Origin: JBGTLW01 sp041743835
GTDB taxonomy: Bacteria > Planctomycetota > Phycisphaerae > Phycisphaerales > Phycisphaeraceae
Direction of reading: 5' to 3'
Assembly: GCA_041743835.1 (NCBI GenBank)
Contig: JBGTLW010000224.1
Span: forward strand, 1-20,103
DNA length: 20,103 nucleotides
Below the pieces are notes generated by a model that was given only the letters and a program-made list of their open reading frames with translations, was not told the DNA's origin and did no database searches. Below are positions 14,514 to 20,103 of this stretch, in pieces (the first letter of the stretch is position 1; every line of letters begins with the position of its first letter). Position numbers and translations under genes: made by a program.

Positions 14514-15749
14514 ATGCCACACATCAACGAAAACTACCTGAAGCTCAAGGCCGGCTACTTGTTCCCCGAGATCGCCCGGCGGGTCAACGACTTTGCCGCA
14601 GCCAACCCCGACGCCAGGATCATCAAGCTGGGCATCGGCGACGTGACGGAACCGCTGCCCCCGGCCGTCGTCCAGGCCATGCACAAGGCGGTGGACGATA
14701 TGGCCACGCGCGAGCAGTTCCACGGTTACGGCCCCGAGCAGGGCTACCCGTGGCTGCGCGAGAAAATCGCTGCGCACGACTACCAGTCGCGCGGCTGCGA
14801 GATCAAGGCCGATGAGGTCTTCATCTCCGATGGCAGCAAGTGCGACACCGGGAACATCCTCGACATCCTCGGCAGCGAGAATATCATCGCCGTGGCCGAC
14901 CCGGTATACCCGGTGTATGTCGATACCAACGTGATGGCGGGCCATACCGGCCCCGCGAACACATCCGGGGAGTACGGCGGGCTGGTTTATCTGCGGGCCG
15001 ATGAAGACAACGACTTCCTGCCCGCGATCCCCGACCGCAAGGTGGATGTGGTGTACCTCTGTTCGCCGAATAACCCGACCGGTGCAGCCGCGTCGCTCGG
15101 CTATCTGGAGAACTGGGTCGATTACGCGCGGGAGAACGACGCGCTGCTCCTCTTCGACGCGGCCTATGAAGCTTTCATCACCGATGAGTCGGTTCCCCAC
15201 TCGATCTACGAGGTCGCGGGTGCAAAAGAGGTGGCGATCGAGTTCCGCAGCTTCTCCAAGAGCGCCGGTTTCACCGGCACACGCTGCGCCTTCACCGTGG
15301 TGCCCCACGCCTTGCAGGTGAAAGCGAGCAACGGGCAGTTTGTGCAGTTGCACAAGCTGTGGAACCGGCGTCAGAGCACGAAATTCAACGGCGTTTCCTA
15401 CATCATCCAGCGCGGAGCGGAGGCGGTGTATTCGGAGGAGGGCCAGTCGCAGGTCAAGGCACTGGTCGCGTTCTACCTTGAGAATGCCGCGGTGATCCGC
15501 AAGTCGCTGACCGCTGCGGGCATGACGGTGTTTGGTGGCGAGAACGCGCCGTACATCTGGGTGAAGACGCCGGGCAAGCTGACCTCGTGGGAGTTCTTCG
15601 ACAAGCTGCTGGCCGAGGCCCATGTGGTGGGCACGCCGGGCAGCGGGTTTGGCGCGGCCGGCGAGGGGTACTTCCGTATCAGCGCCTTCAACAGCCGGGC
15701 AAATGTCGAAGAAGCGATGAAGCGCATTACCGCCAACCTCTCGCTGTGA
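14514..15749 (+). CDS. dapL: LL-diaminopimelate aminotransferase
   Basis: This 411-residue fold-type I PLP enzyme converts tetrahydrodipicolinate plus glutamate directly to LL-diaminopimelate (EC 2.6.1.83), bypassing the succinylase route to lysine. The sequence follows DapL closely: MPHINENYLKLKAGYLFPEI, LGIGDVTEPLPP, REQFHGYGPEQGYPWLREKI, FISDGSKCDTGN and LCSPNNPTGA. The PLP lysine is Lys249 in FRSFSKSAGFTGTR. Length matches the family (about 410). The DapL route is common in Planctomycetota, Chlamydiae and plants. The ATG at 14514 has GGAA eight bases upstream. It probably shares a transcript with alaS or has its own promoter in the 84-base gap, which shows nothing striking. Confidence 0.96.
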   Translation: MPHINENYLKLKAGYLFPEIARRVNDFAAANPDARIIKLGIGDVTEPLPPAVVQAMHKAVDDMATREQFHGYGPEQGYPWLREKIAAHDYQSRGCEIKADEVFISDGSKCDTGNILDILGSENIIAVADPVYPVYVDTNVMAGHTGPANTSGEYGGLVYLRADEDNDFLPAIPDRKVDVVYLCSPNNPTGAAASLGYLENWVDYARENDALLLFDAAYEAFITDESVPHSIYEVAGAKEVAIEFRSFSKSAGFTGTRCAFTVVPHALQVKASNGQFVQLHKLWNRRQSTKFNGVSYIIQRGAEAVYSEEGQSQVKALVAFYLENAAVIRKSLTAAGMTVFGGENAPYIWVKTPGKLTSWEFFDKLLAEAHVVGTPGSGFGAAGEGYFRISAFNSRANVEEAMKRITANLSL

Positions 15750-15780
15750 CCGCAGACGACGAGGCTACCGACAAAGCGAC

Positions 15781-15786
15781 TATCAT
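15781..15786 (+). promoter_or_regulatory. Candidate -10 element of the PNPOX-like gene, leaderless layout
   Basis: TATCAT is followed by only six bases before the ATG at 15793. No Shine-Dalgarno sequence and no clear -35 are present. Confidence 0.4.
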
Positions 15787-15792
15787 CGTGCC

Positions 15793-16272
15793 ATGCACGC
15801 CATGATGCACGAGACAGACCTGCAAGCCACCGTCCGCAATTTCTTAAGCGAATGCCGCACCGCGACGCTGGCCACGGCCGATGACATCGGCCACCCCCAT
15901 GCCGCGAACATCCAATACGCGGGCTGCGCGGGCTTCTGCGAGTTGATCTGGGTCTCGTCGCCCAACTCCGAGCACAGCCGGCATCTTGTCGCCCGGCCGC
16001 GCGTCGCGCTGACGGTGTACGCCCACGAAGACGCAGCCCAGAACATCCACGGCCTACAGCTTCATGGCCACGCCCAGCCCATCCACGAGCCACCCGCGAT
16101 CAATGCGGCCTGGGACCTCTACACGCAGAAGTACCCGTTCGTCATCACCATGCCACAGGTCCGCGAGTTGCTCGATCGCGGGCAGCAGGCGTTCTACCGC
16201 TTTAGCCCGACCTGGTTGCGGTGGATCGACAACCGCCGCAGCTTCGGCTGGAAGCAGGAGTTCAACTGGTGA
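15793..16272 (+). CDS. Pyridoxamine 5'-phosphate oxidase-like split-barrel protein (YhbP-like)
   Basis: This 159-residue protein has the flavin/haem split-barrel pattern. An N-terminal helix is followed by RTATLATADDIGHPHAANIQY, then LIWVSSPNSEHSRHL, VALTVYAHED and LQLHGHAQPI. The C-terminus RFSPTWLRWIDNRRSFGWK resembles the I-x-F-x-D-N-x-x-G-F-G end of the E. coli YhbP group rather than true PdxH. Such proteins bind FMN, F420 or haem, or act as uncharacterised stress proteins, so substrate and cofactor are not known here. The start may be 15793 or the in-frame ATGs at 15802/15805; 15793 is chosen because of the upstream -10 hexamer. It is convergent with the universal stress gene. Confidence 0.8.
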   Translation: MHAMMHETDLQATVRNFLSECRTATLATADDIGHPHAANIQYAGCAGFCELIWVSSPNSEHSRHLVARPRVALTVYAHEDAAQNIHGLQLHGHAQPIHEPPAINAAWDLYTQKYPFVITMPQVRELLDRGQQAFYRFSPTWLRWIDNRRSFGWKQEFNW

Positions 16273-16296
16273 GCGCGGGGGGAGCGTCGAGGCGGG

Positions 16297-16722
16297 CTAG
16301 ATTGTGCCGGACCAGTTGGCGGGGCAGAGCAGGACGGGCAGTTCCGAGGAACGGATGATGTTGGCCGGGACATCGCCCGCGATGAGGCGTTTGAGGACGC
16401 CCTTGCCGGTGAGCCCGAGGATGATCATCGTGCAATCGCGGGCCCGCGCGGTGTTGAGGATCGCCTTGGCGGTGTCATCCGCAAAGAGCATCACGCCCTC
16501 CACCTCGACGCCAGCGTTCCTGAGCTTCTCGGTCAGCACCTTGAGCGTCTGCTCGCCCCGGCGGGTGGCATCGCCCTCGTGCTCGTCCTCATCCTGAAGC
16601 GTGGCGACGTGCGCAACGATCGCCTCGGCATCGAGCCGTCTGGCCATGTCCGCGATTGGCTCGGCTAGCTTCTCACTCGCCCAGGGCGAGGAGACGGCCA
16701 CCAGGATGCGACTCTTGCTCAA
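16297..16722 (-). CDS. Universal stress protein, UspA family
   Basis: This 141-residue protein starts at a TTG (16722) with AAGGA seven bases upstream. The first strand ILVAVSSPWASEKL, the helix ADMARRLDAEAIVAHV and VEVEGVMLFADDTAKAILN are typical of UspA. The C-terminal nucleotide-binding pattern is LGLTGKGVLKRLIAGDVPANII followed by LPVLLCP; only the short core G-x-x-G-(x9)-G matters, and the residue after the last glycine is Asp instead of the usual Ser/Thr. ATP binding is therefore plausible but not certain. An upstream in-frame ATG at 16833 would add 37 residues with no family match. It is divergent from the ArsR-type gene, with 230 bases between the start codons. Confidence 0.85.
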   Translation of the reverse strand: MSKSRILVAVSSPWASEKLAEPIADMARRLDAEAIVAHVATLQDEDEHEGDATRRGEQTLKVLTEKLRNAGVEVEGVMLFADDTAKAILNTARARDCTMIILGLTGKGVLKRLIAGDVPANIIRSSELPVLLCPANWSGTI

Positions 16723-16835
16723 AACAGGTTCCTTGCGGGGTCTTGGCCCTCTGACCGTCTTTTGACCATCCACGTTGCGCCCCCATCTAACAGGTCCATC
16801 CGGGACCGTCAACGCCTCAGGCGACACGGACAACC

Positions 16836-16854
16836 CTCCCCGTCGGTCGGGGAG
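16836..16854. promoter_or_regulatory. Inverted repeat in the usp-arsR divergent gap
   Basis: CTCCCCG (16836-16842) and CGGGGAG (16848-16854) form a perfect seven-base stem around TCGGT. No T-tract follows on either strand. It could be an operator or structured leader of the stress gene; nothing decides between these. The rest of the 230-base gap holds only the elements listed next to the ArsR gene. Confidence 0.35.
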
Positions 16855-16911
16855 CTCCGGGGGCCTACCCCTAAGTATAGCTCAAACAGCCGTTTGTCGA
16901 TTCTGCGGAGC

Positions 16912-16937
16912 GGAGGTGAACAATGTTCGAGATTTAA
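16912..16937 (+). promoter_or_regulatory. Strong Shine-Dalgarno with four-codon leader ORF before the ArsR gene
   Basis: GGAGGTGA (16912-16919) is a near-perfect ribosome binding site. It precedes ATG at 16923, which reads M-F-E-I then TAA at 16935-16937. The frame is that of the ArsR gene, which begins at 16953 after a second in-frame TAA. This is either a tiny leader peptide or the remnant of a longer N-terminus. Confidence 0.35.
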
Positions 16938-16952
16938 GTAAGATTTTAATCT
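16918..16952. promoter_or_regulatory. Two palindromes and candidate -10 at the ArsR start: possible autoregulatory operator
   Basis: GAAC-AAT-GTTC (16918-16928) and AGATT-TT-AATCT (16941-16952) are perfect small inverted repeats, and the second abuts the start codon. TAAGAT (16939-16944) could act as a -10 eight bases before the ATG. ArsR-type repressors commonly bind AT-rich palindromes overlapping their own promoter. Confidence 0.4.
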
Positions 16953-17237
16953 ATGAGCCGGCCCACCAAGGACCATTACGACGCTTTTGACGCCCTGGCG
17001 CATCCCATCCGCCGCGGCATCGTCGAAGCGCTGGCCAAAGGTGAACGCAAAGCGGGCGACCTGGGCAGTGGGCTCGACGTTACTGGGGCAGCCATGTCGC
17101 AGCACCTCCAGGTCCTCCGCAGGGCCGGCCTCGTGGAAGATCGGCGGGACGGCCAGCGACGCATCTACAAGCTCAACCCCCAAGCCATGCGAGACGTCGC
17201 CAAGTGGGTCAACAAGTACGCCGCCGCAAAAGGATGA
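16953..17237 (+). CDS. ArsR/SmtB-type winged helix-turn-helix regulator
   Basis: This 94-residue protein covers a complete ArsR fold: DAFDALAHPIRRGIVEAL (dimer and first helices), KAGDLGSGLDVTGAAMSQHLQVLRRAGLV (HTH, described by its core MSQHLQVLRRAGLV) and the wing RRDGQRRIYKLN. The metal-sensing CxC motif of ArsR/SmtB metal sensors is absent, so it belongs to the non-metal branch, which senses redox, small molecules or is constitutive. The AAA+ ATPase gene 61 bases downstream has its own promoter-like sequence. Targets are unknown; autoregulation is suggested by palindromes at its start codon. No ribosome binding site lies directly before 16953. Confidence 0.88.
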   Translation: MSRPTKDHYDAFDALAHPIRRGIVEALAKGERKAGDLGSGLDVTGAAMSQHLQVLRRAGLVEDRRDGQRRIYKLNPQAMRDVAKWVNKYAAAKG

Positions 17238-17263
17238 ACTGTGCCATTCCTCACTGCGGCGCA

Positions 17264-17292
17264 TTGACTTACCACTTCCACACCCCTAGCGT
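17264..17292 (+). promoter_or_regulatory. Sigma70-type promoter of the AAA+ gene, leaderless layout
   Basis: TTGACT (17264-17269) and TAGCGT (17287-17292) are separated by exactly 17 bases. The ATG at 17299 follows after six bases. The -35 matches the consensus at five of six positions; the -10 is weaker. No Shine-Dalgarno sequence is present. Confidence 0.55.
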
Positions 17293-17298
17293 CTGCCC

Positions 17299-18777
17299 AT
17301 GACGCAGCCGCACCGCAAACACCCCCAGCCCGCAACCCTGGGCCAACTCAAGAAGGCCGGCTACCGCTACCGCAGCGTCAAGCAGGAACTCCGCGAGAAC
17401 CTCATCCAACGCATGCGCGACGCGCACAGCGCCGACGACGCAGACGCGGCCGCGCTCTTCCCCGGCATCCGTGGCTACCGCCACACCGTCCTCCCGCAGA
17501 TCATCCACGCCGTCTTCTCCCGCCACGACATGCTCTTCCTCGGGCTCCGTGGCCAGGCCAAGACGCGCATCCTCCGCATGTTGCCTTCCCTGCTGGACGA
17601 GTGGTGCCCGGTGATCGCGGGGCTGGAGATCCCCGACGACCCCCTCGAACCGATGACCTCGCTGGGCCGCCGGGCCGTGCTCGAAGCGGGCGACGACACG
17701 CAGGTCCGTTGGCTTAGCCGCGAAGACCGTTACCACGAAAAGCTCGCCACGCCCGACGTGACCATCGCCGACCTCATCGGCGAGATCGACATCGTGAAGC
17801 ACGCCGAGGGCCGATACCTCTCCGACGAATCCACCATGCACTTCGGCCTCATCCCCCGCACAAACCGCGGCATCTTCGCGATCAACGAACTCCCCGACCT
17901 CGCCCCACGCATACAGGTCGGCCTGTTCAACGTCCTCGAAGAACGAGACGTCCAGATCCGAGGCTACCCCGTCCGGCTCAACCTCGACGTCTGCCTAGTC
18001 TTCTCAGCCAACCCGGAGGACTACACCAACCGTGGCCGGATCGTCACCCCGCTCAAAGACCGCATCGGCAGCGTCATCCGCACGCACTACCCGCAGAACA
18101 CCGCCGAGGCCATGCGCATCACCAAGGAAAACGCCTGGCTTAACCGCGGCCCCACCGCCGAGCAATCCAAAGCCCAGCACCCCGGCGACCCCGAGCCGAT
18201 GCCGACGGTGGAGATCCCCGAGTACCTGCACCGCATCATCGAGGGAGCCGTCGCCGCCGCACGCACCAGCGCCCACATCAACCAGGCCTCGGGCGTCAGC
18301 GTCCGGACGTCCATCGCGTGCCTTGAGACCATCGTCAGCAGCGCCGAACGCCGAGGCCTGCTCACCGGCGAGTCCCGCATCGTGCCGCGCGTCTGCGACC
18401 TCGCACACCTGCACGCCGCGACGCGGGGCAAGATCGAGCTGATGATGGCCGAGGAGGGCGACGACACCGAAGACCGCCTGGTCACCTCGTTGCTCGGCGA
18501 GTCGGTCAAGGACGTGTTCAGCGCCATCGCCGACGAGTTTGAGGGTGGCCTGAAGCTGACCGTGGGTGACGAGGTGAGCGCTACCGATCAACTCGCCTCG
18601 ATGCGTCACGTGGAAGGCCTGGTCGAAGCCTCCGCCGACCTCGCCCGCCGCCTCGAACTCGACCCCAAGGATGAGCAACACCTCGCCGGCGCAGGCGAGT
18701 TCCTGCTCGAGGTGCTGTACGTCCACAACCTCCTAAGCAAACACCCCACCACTGCTGGGAGCAGCTACGGGCGGTGA
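17299..18777 (+). CDS. AAA+ ATPase of the magnesium-chelatase/MoxR-like group
   Basis: This 492-residue protein resembles the ChlI/MoxR-like ATPases typified by Mycobacterium tuberculosis Rv0958. Walker A is GLRGQAKT (residues 82-89, Lys88, Thr89). The Walker B position is IFAINELPDL (Asn196-Glu197), with Asn as in that family rather than Asp. The NVLEERDVQIRGY and SANPEDYTNRGRIVTPLKDRIG blocks cover sensor and arginine-finger regions and match the family closely. The region after about residue 300 is the helical lid and a family-specific helical C-terminus. Such ATPases remodel or activate partner proteins, usually a von Willebrand A-domain protein encoded next door. No such partner follows here; the next genes are low-GC and unrelated. 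Confidence 0.9.
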   Translation: MTQPHRKHPQPATLGQLKKAGYRYRSVKQELRENLIQRMRDAHSADDADAAALFPGIRGYRHTVLPQIIHAVFSRHDMLFLGLRGQAKTRILRMLPSLLDEWCPVIAGLEIPDDPLEPMTSLGRRAVLEAGDDTQVRWLSREDRYHEKLATPDVTIADLIGEIDIVKHAEGRYLSDESTMHFGLIPRTNRGIFAINELPDLAPRIQVGLFNVLEERDVQIRGYPVRLNLDVCLVFSANPEDYTNRGRIVTPLKDRIGSVIRTHYPQNTAEAMRITKENAWLNRGPTAEQSKAQHPGDPEPMPTVEIPEYLHRIIEGAVAAARTSAHINQASGVSVRTSIACLETIVSSAERRGLLTGESRIVPRVCDLAHLHAATRGKIELMMAEEGDDTEDRLVTSLLGESVKDVFSAIADEFEGGLKLTVGDEVSATDQLASMRHVEGLVEASADLARRLELDPKDEQHLAGAGEFLLEVLYVHNLLSKHPTTAGSSYGR

Positions 18778-18803
18778 CCCCTTCCGATGCGGGCGAGTCT
18801 GTG

Positions 18804-18809
18804 TATCAT
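18804..18809 (+). promoter_or_regulatory. Candidate -10 element of the exported beta-sandwich gene
   Basis: TATCAT lies nine bases before the ATG at 18819. It is the same hexamer and nearly the same geometry as at 7608 and 15781. No -35 or Shine-Dalgarno sequence is visible. Confidence 0.4.
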
Positions 18810-18818
18810 GTGCTTCAC

Positions 18819-19526
18819 ATGCAAAGTAGAACAAAGAGCGTATCTATCGCGTGGTCATCGATTGCAGTTTGTGCAATCGGGGTGGTATTAGCAGTACGGG
18901 TTGCATTCGCAGATGCGGATATCGACGAGAATGCAGATGCCCCTGTTGCAGAGTACCGACTGATAGTTGCGCCTGATCAGTTGCGATATCGCTTCGATCA
19001 GCCGGTTTATTTGAAAATCACGTTTGAGAATGCAAGCCGCGATGAAGTGCGTGTGCTGAGTACGGAGATGATGCAGGTCTATCGCTTTGACGTACGGCTA
19101 CCCAATGGCGATTCCGCACCGTTGACGCTTTGGGGCAAACATCGGAGCATGGGCTTTCCCGTTGGGCTACGTCTTCGCACGGTTGTACCGGGCGACACGG
19201 ATACGAACCGCGTGTTGCTCAGCCGCGTGTTTGACATGACGCTGCTTGGCGAATACACGGTCACAGTGCGCCGACGCGCCTTGCTCCCGGGCGCAGATAC
19301 AGAGGAAGATATCGAGTGGGTCGATGTGGTGTCCGATCCGGTAACGATTGTAATCCACGAAGATGCCAAGCCGGAGGAGCCAGTTAGTAGGTCCGGGCCT
19401 GCCCGGACGACATTTTGCGGTACGCACGTTGTGTCCGGGCAGGCCCGGACCTACGCAGTTACTCCTCATCGTGTTCATCCGGCTCGCTTTGCTCGTTCTC
19501 CTCGATCGCAGCCAAGAGTTCGGTGA
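18819..19526 (+). CDS. Exported hypothetical protein with Ig-like beta-sandwich domain; 3' end altered by a repeat
   Basis: The predicted product has 235 residues. Residues 1-31 form a signal peptide or N-terminal anchor (basic RTK, hydrophobic IAVCAIGVVLAV, then AFA-D). Residues about 44-180 alternate beta strands (EYRLIVAPDQLRYRF, PVYLKITFENASRDEVRVL, GEYTVTVRRRAL), as in BsuPI-like or Ig-like domains; the function is unknown. The start at 18819 is preferred over 18774, which lies within the previous gene, because of the signal sequence and the -10. From about residue 190 the frame enters a palindromic repeat, then runs antisense over the end of the next gene, so the last 45 residues are probably not ancestral. 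GC content is about 47% in two lines counted, lower than its left neighbours. Confidence 0.7.
   Translation: MQSRTKSVSIAWSSIAVCAIGVVLAVRVAFADADIDENADAPVAEYRLIVAPDQLRYRFDQPVYLKITFENASRDEVRVLSTEMMQVYRFDVRLPNGDSAPLTLWGKHRSMGFPVGLRLRTVVPGDTDTNRVLLSRVFDMTLLGEYTVTVRRRALLPGADTEEDIEWVDVVSDPVTIVIHEDAKPEEPVSRSGPARTTFCGTHVVSGQARTYAVTPHRVHPARFARSPRSQPRVR
19387..19455. repeat. Double-palindrome REP/MITE-like repeat with possible 6-bp flanking duplication
   Basis: Perfect 22-base inverted arms lie at 19387-19408 and 19433-19454, separated by 24 bases. Each arm contains its own hairpin, GTCCGGGC-CT-GCCCGGAC, and the spacer holds TGCG-GTA-CGCA, so the unit can fold as one long stem or as separate small ones. 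CAGTTA occurs at 19381-19386 and again at 19456-19461, as expected of a target-site duplication. It sits at the junction of two convergent genes and may also stop transcription from both sides. Confidence 0.7.
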
Positions 19527-19956
19527 TTGCTTCTTCTGCGAATGTACGGATTTCTCGAACATCTAGGTCTTCTGAGGGCCAAGACACCGTGATGTAGATA
19601 TCCCGTTCCTTTAAAAACTCCACATTGCGGTATTGGTTCATTCCCCCATCAGATTTTCGGATGGTCATGTTGTGGAACTCGGACTTTGTGATATCGCAGT
19701 CGATGTTGTCCAGACTGTCCGGATTGAGATAGAACTTATAACTTGTCGTGTGATATGCAGGATTGTTGCCGTACATATTGCTGTAGGTTTCACGCTTGCC
19801 TTGCTTGAATATGAACTGTTGAATCCTGATAAGGTTCTCACGCGTGATGATTTTTTCATCCGCATTCCGCTGCATGATCCGTATGCGTACATCAATGGTC
19901 GCTGCAAATGTCGTCGTCATGCAAGAGAGGAGAGCAATCATCATGATGGCACACAC
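19459..19956 (-). CDS. Exported hypothetical protein next to an IS66-type element
   Basis: The predicted product has 165 residues from a GTG at 19956, or 161/160 from the tandem ATGs at 19944 and 19941. A hydrophobic N-terminus (MMIALLSCMTTTFAA) suggests export. The mature part is charged, with TIDVRIRIMQRNADEKI, YKFYLNPDSLDNIDCDI, ERDIYITVSW and an acidic, Glu-rich tail. I recognise no family. GC is about 45% over 120 bases counted, far below the left part of the window. Its TAA lies within the right copy of CAGTTA beside the repeat. Its 3' end overlaps the convergent gene's reading frame by 68 bases. An IS66-like terminus lies only eight bases upstream of the GTG, so the native promoter may be displaced. 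Confidence 0.65.
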   Translation of the reverse strand: MCAIMMIALLSCMTTTFAATIDVRIRIMQRNADEKIITRENLIRIQQFIFKQGKRETYSNMYGNNPAYHTTSYKFYLNPDSLDNIDCDITKSEFHNMTIRKSDGGMNQYRNVEFLKERDIYITVSWPSEDLDVREIRTFAEEAITELLAAIEENEQSEPDEHDEE

Positions 19957-19963
19957 AATTTTC

Positions 19964-20103
19964 GTAACCGTTCACACCACTGCGGGCACGGGTTGGCCGG
20001 CTGTGTGGTGGGTGATGGCTTGGACGAGGTAATCGAACAGCGGTCGTCCCTGCTGGCGGCAGGTCTCGCGGATGCTCCAGAAGCGTTCGAGCCAGCGTGA
20101 GCC
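19964..20103 (-). mobile_element. End of an IS66-family insertion sequence (partial, continues beyond window)
   Basis: The element boundary is placed at 19964 because GTAACCGTTCACACC (19964-19978) begins with GTAA and resembles the GTAAGCG-type terminal inverted repeats of IS66 elements. The transposase stop lies just inside it. The rest of the element, its other terminus and the 8-bp target duplication lie outside the window. Confidence 0.6.
19972..20103 (-). CDS. IS66-family transposase, C-terminal fragment
   Basis: Forty-three codons plus TGA (19972-19974) are present, running off the right edge. The residues read GSRWLERFWSIRETCRQQGR, then PLFDYLVQAITHHTAGQP and PAVV. The W-x-E-R, then T-C-R-x-Q-G-R, then Y-L pattern is the typical end of IS66-type DDE transposases, whose last residues pack beside the catalytic core. 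The catalytic residues themselves are not in view, so activity cannot be judged. Confidence 0.82.
   Translation of the reverse strand, partial: GSRWLERFWSIRETCRQQGRPLFDYLVQAITHHTAGQPVPAVV

Noticed and set aside
14460..15623. Long open frame on the - strand opposite dapL (387 codons)
   Set aside because: Antisense shadow of a full-length, well-conserved dapL; no ribosome site or family motifs.
17881..17889. Asn instead of Asp in the Walker B position of the AAA+ ATPase
   Set aside because: The FAINELPDL form is normal for this chelatase-like family, so it is not a sign of inactivation.
19387..19455. CRISPR-like repeat pair
   Set aside because: There are only two arms in inverted, not direct, orientation, no spacers and no cas genes.

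Overview
The window looks like a chromosomal segment of a GC-rich planctomycete (Planctomycetota, plausibly class Phycisphaerae; this is an inference). The main reason is that the first 7.1 kb is a bacterial microcompartment (BMC) operon of the Planctomycetes-Verrucomicrobia (PVM) type, the class known to degrade L-fucose and L-rhamnose through a class II aldolase. Also consistent are LL-diaminopimelate aminotransferase as the lysine/peptidoglycan enzyme, and many short-leader or leaderless promoter layouts.

Layout. (1) 1-7097, + strand, BMC operon: 3' end of a hexameric shell gene, BMC-P pentamer 1, CoA-acylating aldehyde dehydrogenase, BMC-P 2, a cargo protein with an RpiB-like C-terminal fold, BMC-P 3, class II (fuculose/rhamnulose-phosphate type) aldolase, a second aldolase-like TIM barrel, a D-lyxose-ketol-isomerase-like cupin and a DeoR-family regulator. 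Three cargo proteins carry amphipathic helices that look like encapsulation peptides. Likely chemistry: the aldolase splits a 6-deoxyketose phosphate into DHAP and lactaldehyde, and the shell holds the aldehyde while the dehydrogenase makes the acyl-CoA. The phosphotransacylase, kinase and alcohol/lactate dehydrogenase steps are not in view. (2) 7210-8682: a small zinc-ribbon protein and a secreted alpha/beta hydrolase. (3) 8704-11288, - strand: type II NADH dehydrogenase followed by a GH57 glycosidase. (4) 11436-16272, + strand: alanyl-tRNA synthetase with a low-GC internal insertion, dapL, and a PNPOX-like protein. (5) 16297-18777: universal stress protein (-), ArsR-type regulator (+) and a magnesium-chelatase/MoxR-like AAA+ ATPase (+). 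(6) 18780-20103: a lower-GC accessory patch (about 45-50% GC in the lines I counted by hand, against about 62% in an ordinary line of alaS). It holds two convergent genes for small exported proteins, a compact double-palindrome repeat at their junction, and the end of an IS66-type insertion sequence running off the window.

No stretch longer than 300 bases lacks a gene; the largest gap is 16723-16952, between the divergent universal stress and ArsR genes. I saw no rRNA, tRNA, CRISPR array or convincing Rho-independent terminator. Points worth following up are the RpiB-like cargo protein, the second aldolase in the BMC operon, the hairpin between hexamer and pentamer genes, the insertion inside alaS, and the repeat/IS66 junctions at the right end.
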